Positions 34,904 to 44,243 of a stretch of 64,000 bases of DNA are shown here, one piece after another. The position numbers and the translations under genes were made by a program. Numbering within the stretch: the first letter of the stretch is position 1; every line of letters begins with the position of its first letter. The DNA comes from Algibacter sp. L3A6. GTDB lineage: Bacteria > Bacteroidota > Bacteroidia > Flavobacteriales > Flavobacteriaceae. A model generated the notes under the pieces. That model ran no database searches. It had not been told where the DNA came from and worked only from the letters and a program-made list of their open reading frames with translations. The stretch spans positions 3,594,501 to 3,658,500 of the forward strand of contig NZ_CP047030.1 of assembly GCF_009796825.1 (NCBI RefSeq), written 5' to 3'.

Positions 34904-35025
34904 TTAACTGAAAACTAGCTTTGGGTTTGTAAAAATTTTACGACTCTAAAATACATGAAATAATATTCTTAAAGCTAGAAAAAAGGTAATTTTAACGTTC
35001 CTATTTAAAATGAATCGACGTTTTG

Positions 35026-35634
35026 CTATTCTTCTGCACCTCCTGTAAACGTGGTCATGTTTAATCCGTCACTACTATTTATACCTTGCGGTACAACGAG
35101 TCGTTTAGCCGTTAAAAGCATGATTTGTAGATCTAGTAAAAATGAAATGTTTTCAACATACCAAACATCATAAGTAAATTTTTGATTCCAAGAAATAGAA
35201 TTACGTCCTTTTACTTGAGCCCAGCCTGTAATGCCTGGTTTTACATTATGACGCTTTTTTTGTTCTTCGCTGTATAGAGGTAAATAATCCGTTAAAAGTG
35301 GACGCGGACCAACTAAACTCATGTCGCCTTTAAGCACATTAATGAGCTGAGGAATTTCATCTAAAGAATATTTTCTTATAAAATTCCCAATTTTGGTGAC
35401 ACGTTGATCAAAAGGTAGAAACTCACCGTTTGCATCTTTCTTATCGTTCATGGTTTTAAACTTAATAATTTTAAAAACCTTTTCGTTTTTACCAGGACGC
35501 TGCTGGTAGAAAAAAGCTTTCCCTTGGTTAGCGATTAATAAACATACAAAAACTACGAAAAAAATAGGAGCGAGTAGAAGTAAAGCGGTAATCGCTATAA
35601 TAAGATCTAAAAATCTTTTAAAAATAAAGTACAT
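35026..35634 (-). CDS. Priming phosphoglycosyltransferase, PglC/WcaJ family (copy 1)
   Basis: The product has 202 residues and a single N-terminal membrane (re-entrant) helix, about 8-32. The catalytic Asp-Glu pair sits in SLDEIPQL, and the family motifs FKIIKFKTMND, GDMSLVGPRPLL and VKPGITGWAQVKGRN follow. It transfers a phosphosugar from UDP-sugar to undecaprenyl phosphate, starting the repeat unit. The short PglC-like form favours N,N'-diacetylbacillosamine or a similar sugar. A second, diverged copy lies 146 bp upstream in the same block. Confidence 0.93.
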   Translation of the reverse strand: MYFIFKRFLDLIIAITALLLLAPIFFVVFVCLLIANQGKAFFYQQRPGKNEKVFKIIKFKTMNDKKDANGEFLPFDQRVTKIGNFIRKYSLDEIPQLINVLKGDMSLVGPRPLLTDYLPLYSEEQKKRHNVKPGITGWAQVKGRNSISWNQKFTYDVWYVENISFLLDLQIMLLTAKRLVVPQGINSSDGLNMTTFTGGAEE

Positions 35635-35780
35635 GAAATCAAGTTAAAGTTAACGGAGTTATATTTTTTAAAAAAACTCCAGTCGGATTCAAAAGTATTG
35701 TGTTTTCTCAAGGATTTATATCAATACAAGTTTCTGTTTTAGTTTCTTGTAACTAAGTTCGTTATTTGTTTTTAAAAGAA

Positions 35781-36401
35781 TTAAATATCTTTTGATCGTA
35801 TTTCATCTAAAGGAGCTTGTACAATAGTTGGATCCAAAGAAATATCTTTAGAGGCCACTACTTTGTAAGCTGTTTTTACTAGTATTTTTAAGTCTAATTT
35901 GAAAGAAATGTTATTTACGTAAAATACATCATATTTTAATTTAGTATCCCAGTCTAATAAGCTTCTTCCATTTACTTGTGCATAACCTGTTATGCCGGGT
36001 TTAACGTTATGCCTTCTTTTTTCTTCCGTTGAATAATAGGGTAGATATCTAGGTAAAAGAGGTCTTGGACCAACAAAGGACATGTCTCCCTTAATAACAT
36101 TAAATAATTGAGGTATCTCATCCATTGATGTCTTTCTAATAAAATTCCCTACTGATGTTAATCGTTCGTAATCTGGTAAGAGGTTTCCATTACCATCTTT
36201 CTTATCATTCATGGTTTTGAATTTTATTATTTTAAATAACGCTTCATTTTTACCCGGTCTTACTTGAGTGAAGAAGGGTTTTCCTTGATTAACAATAAAT
36301 AAGAATATCGTGATGATTAAAATAATGGGAAATAACATTGTAACCATTATTAATGCAATGAAAAAATCAAAAAAAGATTTTAAAAGAGAGTATTTTAACA
36401 T
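35781..36401 (-). CDS. Priming phosphoglycosyltransferase, PglC/WcaJ family (copy 2)
   Basis: The product has 206 residues with the same architecture as the neighbouring copy: N-terminal membrane helix, FKIIKFKTMND, the catalytic pair in SMDEIPQL, GDMSFVGPRPLL and VKPGITGYAQVNGRS. The catalytic residues are intact, so both copies should be active. Differences concentrate in the first 40 residues and the last 35. It may use another UDP-sugar or serve another glycan. Confidence 0.92.
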   Translation of the reverse strand: MLKYSLLKSFFDFFIALIMVTMLFPIILIITIFLFIVNQGKPFFTQVRPGKNEALFKIIKFKTMNDKKDGNGNLLPDYERLTSVGNFIRKTSMDEIPQLFNVIKGDMSFVGPRPLLPRYLPYYSTEEKRRHNVKPGITGYAQVNGRSLLDWDTKLKYDVFYVNNISFKLDLKILVKTAYKVVASKDISLDPTIVQAPLDEIRSKDI

Positions 36402-36445
36402 GATTTTAAAATGTTATTCGTAATGAAAATTAGCACCAAATATCG

Positions 36446-37753
36446 TTATTTTCTTTGAGTATTCATCTTGTTCAATGTCATTTTTCGTTTTCCTGAAGAT
36501 AAAAGAGGTATTTCGTCAACCATTATAATATTTATCAAAGCATCATCACCGAGGAAACGTTTAAATTTTTCTATAAGTTCATTTTCAAACTTAAAACCTC
36601 TAGAGCAATTTAATTTAATAGTATAGTTGGTTTTACTCTCTTGAATAAGCTGAATTTGCTTAATACCATCAAAACGGATGCTATTAATCATAATAAACGA
36701 TGAGACTATCACATCTTTGGTATTGTAAATAGTGTCTGTTTTTCGTCCTTCAATCCTTTTTAAAGTTGGCGGACTAACTTTAAAATCCATGGCGCCCAGA
36801 TCTCCGGTATCATAACGGATTAATGGCATAGCATAGCTAAACAAATCGGTAACCACAATACGTCCTAATTCGCCTTTCGGGGCTTGCTCATCATTATGGA
36901 GATTTAATATTTCAACATGGTACGATGCCCAATTGATTTGAAATACCTCGTTATTTGGTGTTTGCTGCGCAATAATACCATTCTCCATATTAGAGTAACG
37001 TGAGAGCATTGGGCAATTAAAATAATACCCCATGCGTTGTTTGGTATATGCGTTGATACCTTCGGCCATTCCGATTATAGATTTGAAATTAGCATCTATT
37101 GGTTTTTCATTTTTATCATCAAGGAATTTACAAACTTGTTCGAAAGCAGAAGGGAAGCCCAACCAGCCTTTGTGTCCCGATGTCTTTTTAATCTGTTCAA
37201 TGAGGTTTTCAATACGCTCGTTATTGAGATTAATAACTTCAATCGGTTTTAAGTTTTGCGCCCAGTTTTTAAAGTTTGAATTTTTGAAATTCAATCCCCA
37301 ATATCTCAAATACCATAATTGATAACCAATTTTAAAACCAGCCAATTCAGAGAAATAAATAGTATCAGCACTATTTCTGTAAATTTTATTTATGTCATGT
37401 AACACCTTAAATGGTATGCCTGTGGAGCCACTAGTAGAGCGTGTTGTGTTTTTTTTATTCAGAAAAACACTCGATTTAAAACGCTCTTGATTTTCTGTGA
37501 TCTCAATTTTATTTATAACCGGAAATTGTTCAAAATCCCTTTCAGATAGATTAAGGTTTTTGTAAAAAGGTGTGGTTTGTATGCTATGTTTTAAAAGTTT
37601 GGCTAAGTTTTGCTCACGTTTAATTTTTGTAGTTTCAAAATTATTGAGCGTATCACTGATGTCGATTACGTGTTTTTTTATCGGACTACCTTTTAAAGCA
37701 TCTAACCACCAAAATAAAGTGTTGCGGAATCTTTCTAAAACAACGTTACTCAT
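36446..37753 (-). CDS. PaaK/CapK-like adenylate-forming ligase
   Basis: The product has 435 residues and resembles phenylacetate-CoA ligase and CapK capsule proteins. The adenylation P-loop is TRSTSGSTGI (104-113), the A8-type motif PLIRYDTGDLGAMD, and a C-terminal lid domain with GRKTDTIYN and the SSGKRKM end. It should activate a carboxylic acid as acyl-AMP and pass it on. In polysaccharide clusters such genes are common but the acid is unknown. It lies between the priming transferases and an ATP-grasp protein, 5 bp from the latter. Confidence 0.85.
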   Translation of the reverse strand: MSNVVLERFRNTLFWWLDALKGSPIKKHVIDISDTLNNFETTKIKREQNLAKLLKHSIQTTPFYKNLNLSERDFEQFPVINKIEITENQERFKSSVFLNKKNTTRSTSGSTGIPFKVLHDINKIYRNSADTIYFSELAGFKIGYQLWYLRYWGLNFKNSNFKNWAQNLKPIEVINLNNERIENLIEQIKKTSGHKGWLGFPSAFEQVCKFLDDKNEKPIDANFKSIIGMAEGINAYTKQRMGYYFNCPMLSRYSNMENGIIAQQTPNNEVFQINWASYHVEILNLHNDEQAPKGELGRIVVTDLFSYAMPLIRYDTGDLGAMDFKVSPPTLKRIEGRKTDTIYNTKDVIVSSFIMINSIRFDGIKQIQLIQESKTNYTIKLNCSRGFKFENELIEKFKRFLGDDALINIIMVDEIPLLSSGKRKMTLNKMNTQRK

Positions 37754-37758
37754 TCATT

Positions 37759-38802
37759 TTAATTTTTAAGCTCTAAAAGTGCTTCTTTAATATGCTTATT
37801 ATTTAGGTAACCACCGCATGCCACATCGGTAACATGTAAAGAAGGGCTTTCATTACCTTCAAGAAGTATTGGGCCATGGTTTGTAATAGCAACATCCCAA
37901 CCGACAATGCGGTTTGGTAATGCGTTTGACGCCTTTATCGCGAGTTGAAAAGCTTCTTTGTAAAATGGAATTTGAAATCCATCTAAAATCACTTGAGAAT
38001 CTGGGTGCTCGGATACTATCTTGCCTCCTTCAGTAATATCCTGTCGTCCAACACCTTGTAGTTTTCCGGATTCTAAATTTAAAGACACGTAGAACCCTCC
38101 AGTATGTGTATTGTCGGTAAATGTATTCCCCATACCAAAACGCATAAGGGCCGAGAGCACGTATGCTTCATTATTAGTATCTATATAGGTATCTATTCTA
38201 ATCGTGTTTACGGAGTTGCTAAATATGTCGTTAATGGTATCGTGTTGATCAACATAAGCTTGGTGCACATAGCTATTCGATATTAAAGTAGGGTATATAT
38301 TTTCAATTTGCGATTCCAAATTCTCTTGCTTAAGTAAAAAGCAACCTTGGCCGCCTTCTCCTAATGTGGGTTTTAAAAATAAAGAATCAGTATTAGATGT
38401 TTTAAAAACGCGATTAAAAAAAGTTAAAGCCTCTTGTTTAGATTTTATTACTTCGTTTTTATTATCATAAAACCAATGCGATCTAAAATTATAACTCCAC
38501 AAAGTTGGTGTTGGTAATTTAGAATTTAAGCAGTAGTTGTAAAAGTTTAATTTATTTTTTAAAATCGACGAAATCTCAGGGAACACCATTTTCTTAGAAC
38601 CTGTAATTAAGTAATATTCCTTTAAACTTATATAGTTCTTGTAATTTACAACATCTTTTCGGTATAGATATTTTCTAAAATAATCTGTAGGTAGCATTTT
38701 TTTATCCATGCCATATAAAACACATTCCTTTAATACTTGTGGCAAAGGTTTTTTGTTCGAATCCTTTAAGTATACATTTAGGTGTTTCAGTCTCGAAAGC
38801 AT
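37759..38802 (-). CDS. Sugar-transfer-associated ATP-grasp protein
   Basis: The product has 347 residues. The ATP-grasp core shows the lysine strand SLFLKPTLGEGGQGCFLL, the metal-binding NTIRIDTYID segment and the closing motif IVGWDVAITNHGPILLEGNE. The architecture matches the ATPgrasp_ST family found in capsule clusters. It likely forms an ester or amide with a sugar or a carried amino acid. The gene is 5 bp from the PaaK-like gene and 7 bp from the preceding GT4, so the three are one transcription unit. Confidence 0.85.
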   Translation of the reverse strand: MLSRLKHLNVYLKDSNKKPLPQVLKECVLYGMDKKMLPTDYFRKYLYRKDVVNYKNYISLKEYYLITGSKKMVFPEISSILKNKLNFYNYCLNSKLPTPTLWSYNFRSHWFYDNKNEVIKSKQEALTFFNRVFKTSNTDSLFLKPTLGEGGQGCFLLKQENLESQIENIYPTLISNSYVHQAYVDQHDTINDIFSNSVNTIRIDTYIDTNNEAYVLSALMRFGMGNTFTDNTHTGGFYVSLNLESGKLQGVGRQDITEGGKIVSEHPDSQVILDGFQIPFYKEAFQLAIKASNALPNRIVGWDVAITNHGPILLEGNESPSLHVTDVACGGYLNNKHIKEALLELKN

Positions 38803-38809
38803 GTGTGGA

Positions 38810-39952
38810 TTATTTTAAGGTCTGATATTCATGTAATTGAGCTTTCCATAATATACTTTGCTCATATCTATTGACTATTAATGCTCTGCATGTGTTAGAG
38901 TCTATAACAATATCTTTGTTATAAAATTTTAACATTGCATCTTTTAATTCATCTTTGTCCATAGAGGGGATTATTATTCCATTTTCGTTAGGTATAATAA
39001 TCTCGTTAGCTCCATTTATGTCCGTTACAATACTGGGGAGTCCCATTGCTCCAGCTTGCATTACAACATTAGGGAAACCTTCTCTGTAACTCGGGAAGAC
39101 TAATATATTAGAAATTGCAAAATAAGGTCTTACATCGTCCACCCAGCCAGTAGAGATAATACTTTTATTTGTATTAATTATATCTATCGTATCTTTTTCT
39201 AGAGGGTCTAAATCATGTTCATAGTCACCAACTAATAATAGTTTCGCGTTATCTAGATGTGGATGTAGTTCGTTAAAAGCTGTTATTAATTCATTTATAC
39301 CTTTGTCTTTAACCAATCTACCAATAAAAACAAAAACATAATCTTCTTTAGAAATATTAATCTTCTTTTTTAAGTTTGATATAAAATCAAATCCAAAATT
39401 CTCTGGGTTAAAGTGATTAATGTTAATACCATTAACATTTCCATTACCAATAATTTTGAGAGGTTTAGAGGTTATTTTATAATTAATTAAATCATTCTTA
39501 ATTCCTTGTCCTTCTGGGTAGATTTCAGTTGCACAATAACATAAAATCTTATCTGTTGCAATTAGAATTTGCTTAATAAAACCCTGTTTTGTTGGGAAAA
39601 TTAAACCTGTAAATGTATGCAGTCTGTTAGGAACTCCTGCTAATTTAGAGGCAATCATGCCAAGAAGCCCTGCTTTAGGGGTTAATGAGTGTACTATAAA
39701 AGGTTTTTCTTTTTTTAGAACCTTGTATAGCTGATAAACTGTAATTAAATCATTGAGTGGTGATATTTGTCTTTTTATTTCTACGGGAATAGTTCTTATT
39801 TTTTCTTGATTATTTACATTCTGTAATCTATTTCCATCTTTAGACGAAATACCAACGACTTCAAAATAAGTTGTCATGAAGTTTAATTGTCCGGTAAGAA
39901 GGCCACTTAGAGACATGGGAACCGTAGAAATTCTAATTAGTTTTTTTTTCAT
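38810..39952 (-). CDS. Glycosyltransferase family 4
   Basis: The product has 380 residues and a GT-B fold. The acceptor-side N-domain holds VHSLTPKAGLLGMIASKLAG. The donor-side C-domain has YVFVFIGRLVKDKGINELI and the nucleotide-sugar motif FPSYREGFPNVVMQAGAMG, where the second acidic residue of the usual E-x7-E is replaced by Q. It is the first gene of the leftward block that ends with the PglD-like gene. The sugar donor is unknown. Confidence 0.9.
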   Translation of the reverse strand: MKKKLIRISTVPMSLSGLLTGQLNFMTTYFEVVGISSKDGNRLQNVNNQEKIRTIPVEIKRQISPLNDLITVYQLYKVLKKEKPFIVHSLTPKAGLLGMIASKLAGVPNRLHTFTGLIFPTKQGFIKQILIATDKILCYCATEIYPEGQGIKNDLINYKITSKPLKIIGNGNVNGININHFNPENFGFDFISNLKKKINISKEDYVFVFIGRLVKDKGINELITAFNELHPHLDNAKLLLVGDYEHDLDPLEKDTIDIINTNKSIISTGWVDDVRPYFAISNILVFPSYREGFPNVVMQAGAMGLPSIVTDINGANEIIIPNENGIIIPSMDKDELKDAMLKFYNKDIVIDSNTCRALIVNRYEQSILWKAQLHEYQTLK

Positions 39953-39980
39953 TATATCGATAGGGCGTTGTAAATATCGA

Positions 39981-39988
39981 CAAATATA
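39981..39988 (-). promoter_or_regulatory. Candidate -7 element of the GT4 / ATP-grasp / PaaK / PGT block
   Basis: On the minus strand the sequence reads TATATTTG, matching TAnnTTTG, 28 bp before the GT4 start. No -33 element is obvious. Confidence 0.45.
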
Positions 39989-40427
39989 TAAAACTTAATG
40001 TTGGCTTAATATTAAGGACTTATATTTTATAATTATTAGCTTTTTTTTTGTCGTATTAATTATTGTGAACAAGTCTGTGGATAAGAAAAAAATGGTTTGT
40101 ATGTAGAATGACTTAACTGATTGATTTATAAGGTTATAATTTCCTACAAATAGATCACTGAAGTTGTGAAAAGTTATTAACAATGGCTTTTTTTAAACTT
40201 TAACATAGTTATTTTCGCAACTTGCAAATTTAGATAGTCCAAATCGCTCTTAGCCTCGTAATTAATTAGAAGTATAACTGAAAGAAAACAGCTAGACTGT
40301 ATTTAATCGTTAAAAAATGTATTTTGTCGAGTATTCACCTACATAAAACCGCATTTCGTCGAAAAAATATGTTTTTAAACGATATTTCTTATAATATTGT
40401 CTCGTTGAATCTTTTGAAAATTAAATT
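39989..40427. promoter_or_regulatory. Long divergent leader of the beta-helix lipoprotein gene
   Basis: This is about 440 bp of non-coding sequence. A TATTTTCG at about 40211-40218 could be the plus-strand -7 element, leaving a leader of over 200 nt before ATG 40428. Within that leader, 40287-40309 (AACAGCTAGACTGTATTTAA and then TCG) closely matches a stretch at 56552-56573 upstream of the aminotransferase operon. The central ACAG/CTGT forms a small hairpin. A shared regulatory RNA or protein site is possible. Confidence 0.4.
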
Positions 40428-42296
40428 ATGAAGAAATTAAAGAATTTAATGTTAGTCGCATTAATCGGAATGAGTGTATTGGGCACATGGTCTTGTAACA
40501 ATGAAGAATTGTATGAAGAACCTCTTGCTGTGATGGAAGATGAGAGTAATGAAGATGTCGATGATGCCGTTACTGATGTTAATAGTCCTTGTGATTTTAC
40601 TTTAGAGAATCTTGAAGCGAATTCAACAGTTGTTGTTAACTGTATTATAGATTTACAAGGTGAATCTTTCGATTTACCAGAAAATGTAACTCTACTAGAC
40701 GAAGGTGGAGAAATTATTAACGGTACACTGGTTTTTTCTGAAGGCTCTTCAATTGATGGAGATTTATTAGGCAATACACTTAATGTTGCTGGAACTAAGC
40801 CAGCTTTAAGAGACGCTGCTTTTACTTTTGATCCTAAGAGATGGGGTATTGTAGAAGGTGTTGTTTCAGATGAAGTTGCTTTAAATAATAGAAATATACT
40901 CCAATCAACAATAGATTTGGTTAAGAATTATGGCATTGATATTTTCGTTATAAATGAAATGGATGCTTATTTTCACTTAGAATATGGATGGTTTGATGCG
41001 AAAGGTTATTCTGAAATCTCTATTCATTTACCTTCAGATTTTCATTTAAAACTTAGTGATAATACTCACTTAAGACTTCAGCCAAATAATTGGCCAAAAG
41101 GACGATTAATGAGTGTTTATGAACAAGAAAATGTTAAAATTTCAGGTGGTAATTTTTATGGAGATCGCTATACTCATGATTACAGTGATATATTTGACGA
41201 GTTAAATATTTCTAGAGCTACACATGAATGGCCTGGTTTAATAATTGTCGATGGTAGTAAAGATATTTTAATTGATAATGTTTATTGTACTGAATCTACG
41301 GGAGATGCATTTATAGTTGGAGCGTCAAATGGTTTTAGATATCAAAATACTAGTTACAATCAGAACATAAAAATAACTAATAGTACATTTACAGAGTCAC
41401 GAAGAAATAACATTACTATTACAGATGGTGAGGATATTTATATTGAAAACTGTTTGATTAGTGGAGCTGGTAATGGAGATGATGTTTTTGATTCTAACAA
41501 TAATAAAGTATTTAGTTCAGCGGGTGTTGCTCCTAGAGTAGGTATTGATATAGAACCTATTCGTGGATGGAACGAAACAGATGGCTTTATTTATTATGAA
41601 AAGGTGGAACGTGTTTATGTTAAAGGTTGTACTTTTATAAATAATAATAGAGCTAGTTTTATTGATTATTCAGGGGTTGATGTAACTGTTGAAAATTGTA
41701 TTTCTGATAATGGTTTTAGCTCTTCCTATAGTACAAGGGGTAAATACCTAAATAATAAACTTACAGCTTCAGAAAAAAATGAAAATGGGACAGGTATAAC
41801 GATGGGGTCGATGGAAGTAACTATTAACGGTGAAGAGCAACAATTATCTATGAATAATGTTGTTAAAGGTAATTCAATTGAAGGGTTTGTTATTGGGACT
41901 GTGGTAAGAAGTAATAATTCTGAAGTATCAAATAATTCATACTTAAATTGTTGGGTAGGTTTGAAAATATTAAAAACAGAAAATACTATTTTTGATAGTA
42001 ATGATTTTAAAAGTTCTAGGACTAGTGATAGTAGAGCTATCTCTTTTTTCGAAGGAGTTGCTAAAAATTTAACGATAAGTAACATGACAGTAGAAATGCC
42101 AAGAAAGCCATTAGATTTAGTTGGAGTTAATAAAAATAATACTAATTATTCTTTAAGTTTTGTTAATTGTAAGTTTACATCTGAGCAAGGATATCCGATA
42201 GAGATAAAAGACACTCCTAATGTAACATTTATAAATACAACACTAACTAACACAAAGTTTGACGTAACTAATAGCGCGAATTTTATAACAAAATAA
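40428..42296 (+). CDS. Right-handed beta-helix lipoprotein (possible polysaccharide lyase or epimerase)
   Basis: The product has 622 residues. A lipoprotein signal (MKKLKNLMLVALIGMSVLGT, then WSC) puts the acylated cysteine at C23, followed by an acidic linker. From about residue 110 onward runs a long parallel beta-helix with pectate-lyase-like turns such as NITITDGEDIYIENCLISGA and VYVKGCTFINNN. It is anchored in the outer membrane or periplasm. Enzymes with this fold include lyases, epimerases and hydrolases of uronic-acid polymers, and the neighbouring operon makes UDP-uronic acids. I see no diagnostic catalytic triad. It is the only plus-strand gene inside the polysaccharide block. Confidence 0.82.
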   Translation: MKKLKNLMLVALIGMSVLGTWSCNNEELYEEPLAVMEDESNEDVDDAVTDVNSPCDFTLENLEANSTVVVNCIIDLQGESFDLPENVTLLDEGGEIINGTLVFSEGSSIDGDLLGNTLNVAGTKPALRDAAFTFDPKRWGIVEGVVSDEVALNNRNILQSTIDLVKNYGIDIFVINEMDAYFHLEYGWFDAKGYSEISIHLPSDFHLKLSDNTHLRLQPNNWPKGRLMSVYEQENVKISGGNFYGDRYTHDYSDIFDELNISRATHEWPGLIIVDGSKDILIDNVYCTESTGDAFIVGASNGFRYQNTSYNQNIKITNSTFTESRRNNITITDGEDIYIENCLISGAGNGDDVFDSNNNKVFSSAGVAPRVGIDIEPIRGWNETDGFIYYEKVERVYVKGCTFINNNRASFIDYSGVDVTVENCISDNGFSSSYSTRGKYLNNKLTASEKNENGTGITMGSMEVTINGEEQQLSMNNVVKGNSIEGFVIGTVVRSNNSEVSNNSYLNCWVGLKILKTENTIFDSNDFKSSRTSDSRAISFFEGVAKNLTISNMTVEMPRKPLDLVGVNKNNTNYSLSFVNCKFTSEQGYPIEIKDTPNVTFINTTLTNTKFDVTNSANFITK

Positions 42297-42330
42297 AAGA
42301 ATACATTAATAAATAATAATATAAATTTAT

Positions 42331-42369
42331 AAAAAAGGTTGGAAATTCTAAATATTTCCAACCTTTTTT
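42331..42369. terminator. Bidirectional intrinsic terminator between the beta-helix gene and the 13-kb operon
   Basis: A perfect 15-bp stem (42331-42345 with 42355-42369; GGTTGGAAA/TTTCCAACC) closes a 9-nt loop and has A- and T-runs on both sides. Confidence 0.92.
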
Positions 42370-42390
42370 ATGTCAGTTTTTCACGATTAT

Positions 42391-43248
42391 TTAATTCAGT
42401 GTATTTAAAAACCCCCTTAATTCGATGTTGGTATTTTTAGAATCGAATTTTCTAGCGAACAGGCTATTCGATTTTTTTATCTTTGGGAGATCTGTGTTGT
42501 CGAGTATTTTTGGATAATTTGGCCCTGTTTCCCAATCAATATATCGCAAATCATTATTTATCACTAGTTCCTTTAAATGAGAATTCATTATTATAGATTG
42601 AATCCAAATTTCATCAGTTGCTCTTGAATATTTTAATTTTTCAAGAAATGATGGATTTTTTTTTAAAAAATTAAATACAACATCTAAGCTTTCATGAGTT
42701 AAGTTTAACCAATTAGATCCTGCATAATAATCAAGTGGATACCTTTTCTTTTTTACACCTATTAATCGTTGAATAAATAAGGTTAGACGTCCCGTTATTT
42801 TTACAAATTTACGGTTTTTATTATGCATTAACCAATATCTATCTAAACGGTCGAACCCGTTATTAAAACCCCATGTTTTAATAGGTAAGGGATTTGCATA
42901 CATAAAAATTTTATTTTTATTTTGATCAAAAAAATCTTGGATATAAATATTGCTCTTAATAGGTAGGTCATCTCCACTGATCATACAATATCTGTCATAA
43001 CCTTTTTTAAAGGCTTGTTCAAATATATATTTCATATTATATATTTGACTTATATGTCCCCAATAGACTTCTATGTTTTTATAACAAAAAATGTTTTGAG
43101 CAGTTGGCAAGTGATTTCTATCAAAATTAGCTTTTTTATCTATTTGAACATAAATATCAAAATCAGGACTTAAATGATTAATTAACATAGTTAATTGTTG
43201 CGGATTATGATGAGCTAAAATTAAAATAGCAACGGAATTTTTGGACAT
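42391..43248 (-). CDS. GT14-type beta-1,6-N-acetylglucosaminyltransferase-like protein
   Basis: The product has 285 residues with the core-2/I-branching motifs: AILILAHHNPQQLTMLI at the N-terminus, VYWGHISQIYNMKYIFEQA, the acidic CMISGDDLPI, YAGSNWLNLT and SRATDEIWIQSII. Bacterial members add branch sugars such as xylose or N-acetylglucosamine to capsules. It is the last gene of the long leftward operon, one base after the GT2 gene. Confidence 0.88.
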   Translation of the reverse strand: MSKNSVAILILAHHNPQQLTMLINHLSPDFDIYVQIDKKANFDRNHLPTAQNIFCYKNIEVYWGHISQIYNMKYIFEQAFKKGYDRYCMISGDDLPIKSNIYIQDFFDQNKNKIFMYANPLPIKTWGFNNGFDRLDRYWLMHNKNRKFVKITGRLTLFIQRLIGVKKKRYPLDYYAGSNWLNLTHESLDVVFNFLKKNPSFLEKLKYSRATDEIWIQSIIMNSHLKELVINNDLRYIDWETGPNYPKILDNTDLPKIKKSNSLFARKFDSKNTNIELRGFLNTLN

Positions 43249-43249
43249 T

Positions 43250-44233
43250 TTATTTATTTTTTAGACAATATAACTTACAGGTTAAAGAAAATAAAAAATT
43301 TTGATTTGAAAACCATCTAAATAAATCCTTTTTTTTGTCATCCGTTTGGTATGGAATAGGGTATAAGTTTTGTGTTTTAAGTTTATTAAATATGTCTTTT
43401 TTTATTTTATAATCGTCAATATCCGTTAGTACGCGAAGTAACATAGTAGATATCAATGCACAAGTTCTTTTTTTTATGGGAATGTATGCTATCGATTTTG
43501 AAGATATAGTAGTTTCGTTAAATTGATCGATAGATGATAAAACGGTATGAATATCATAAATCATTTTTTTTGTTTTGGCTGCATTATTAGTTCTTGTAAT
43601 AGATCCTTCTCGTTGTAAAAAATGGGCGACTATTGTATCTATAGCTTCAATTCTAGTAGCTTTATAGACGGCTCTAGTGTTAAATTCTATATCTTCTATA
43701 TAAACACCTTTCATAAAACGCAAATTTTTATTATTTAAAAACATGCGATTATAAAGTTTATTACAAGCTGAACTCATATAACTAATGTTAGCTAAATACT
43801 CTTCTCCTGTTAAGATTTTTTTTAGCGTTGAGCTTTGGCTAATATAAACAGTACTATCTGTTTCACTAATACCTTCTGCTCCGAACTCTAATATATCTAA
43901 ATTACGTTCTTCAGCTATATCAACAATTAGTTTTAGGCTATTTTTAAGTATATAATCATCTGAATCTACGAATAAAATATAATCCCCGCTAGCTTTTTCA
44001 ATTCCTGTATTTCTAGCACCACTCAGACCTTGATTTTTTTGCGTAAAAATTTTAATTGATGGATAAATATCCTTTAATTCTTTTAGAATTATAAGGCTGT
44101 TGTCAGTAGATCCATCATTAACCGTAATGACTTCATATTCATTTGTTTCTATATCTTGATTAAATAAGCTATCTAAACATTTTTTTAAATAATCTTGGAC
44201 ATTATATACAGGTACAATAATTGAAAGTTTCAT
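43250..44233 (-). CDS. Glycosyltransferase family 2
   Basis: The product is 327 residues from ATG 44233, where the standard family start MKLSIIVPVYN begins. An upstream ATG at 44257 would add eight residues (MNFDKNKN) and overlap the EpsG gene by 14 bp. The nucleotide-binding NDGSTDNSL and the metal-binding FVDSDDYI motifs are intact, and GARNTGIEKASG is typical. Inverting GT-A fold, sugar unknown. Confidence 0.92.
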   Translation of the reverse strand: MKLSIIVPVYNVQDYLKKCLDSLFNQDIETNEYEVITVNDGSTDNSLIILKELKDIYPSIKIFTQKNQGLSGARNTGIEKASGDYILFVDSDDYILKNSLKLIVDIAEERNLDILEFGAEGISETDSTVYISQSSTLKKILTGEEYLANISYMSSACNKLYNRMFLNNKNLRFMKGVYIEDIEFNTRAVYKATRIEAIDTIVAHFLQREGSITRTNNAAKTKKMIYDIHTVLSSIDQFNETTISSKSIAYIPIKKRTCALISTMLLRVLTDIDDYKIKKDIFNKLKTQNLYPIPYQTDDKKKDLFRWFSNQNFLFSLTCKLYCLKNK

Positions 44234-44243
44234 GTTTTTATTT

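Noticed and set aside
41726..42085. 119-aa ORF antisense to the beta-helix gene
   Set aside because: It arises from the repetitive beta-helix codons. No signal or domain is visible.
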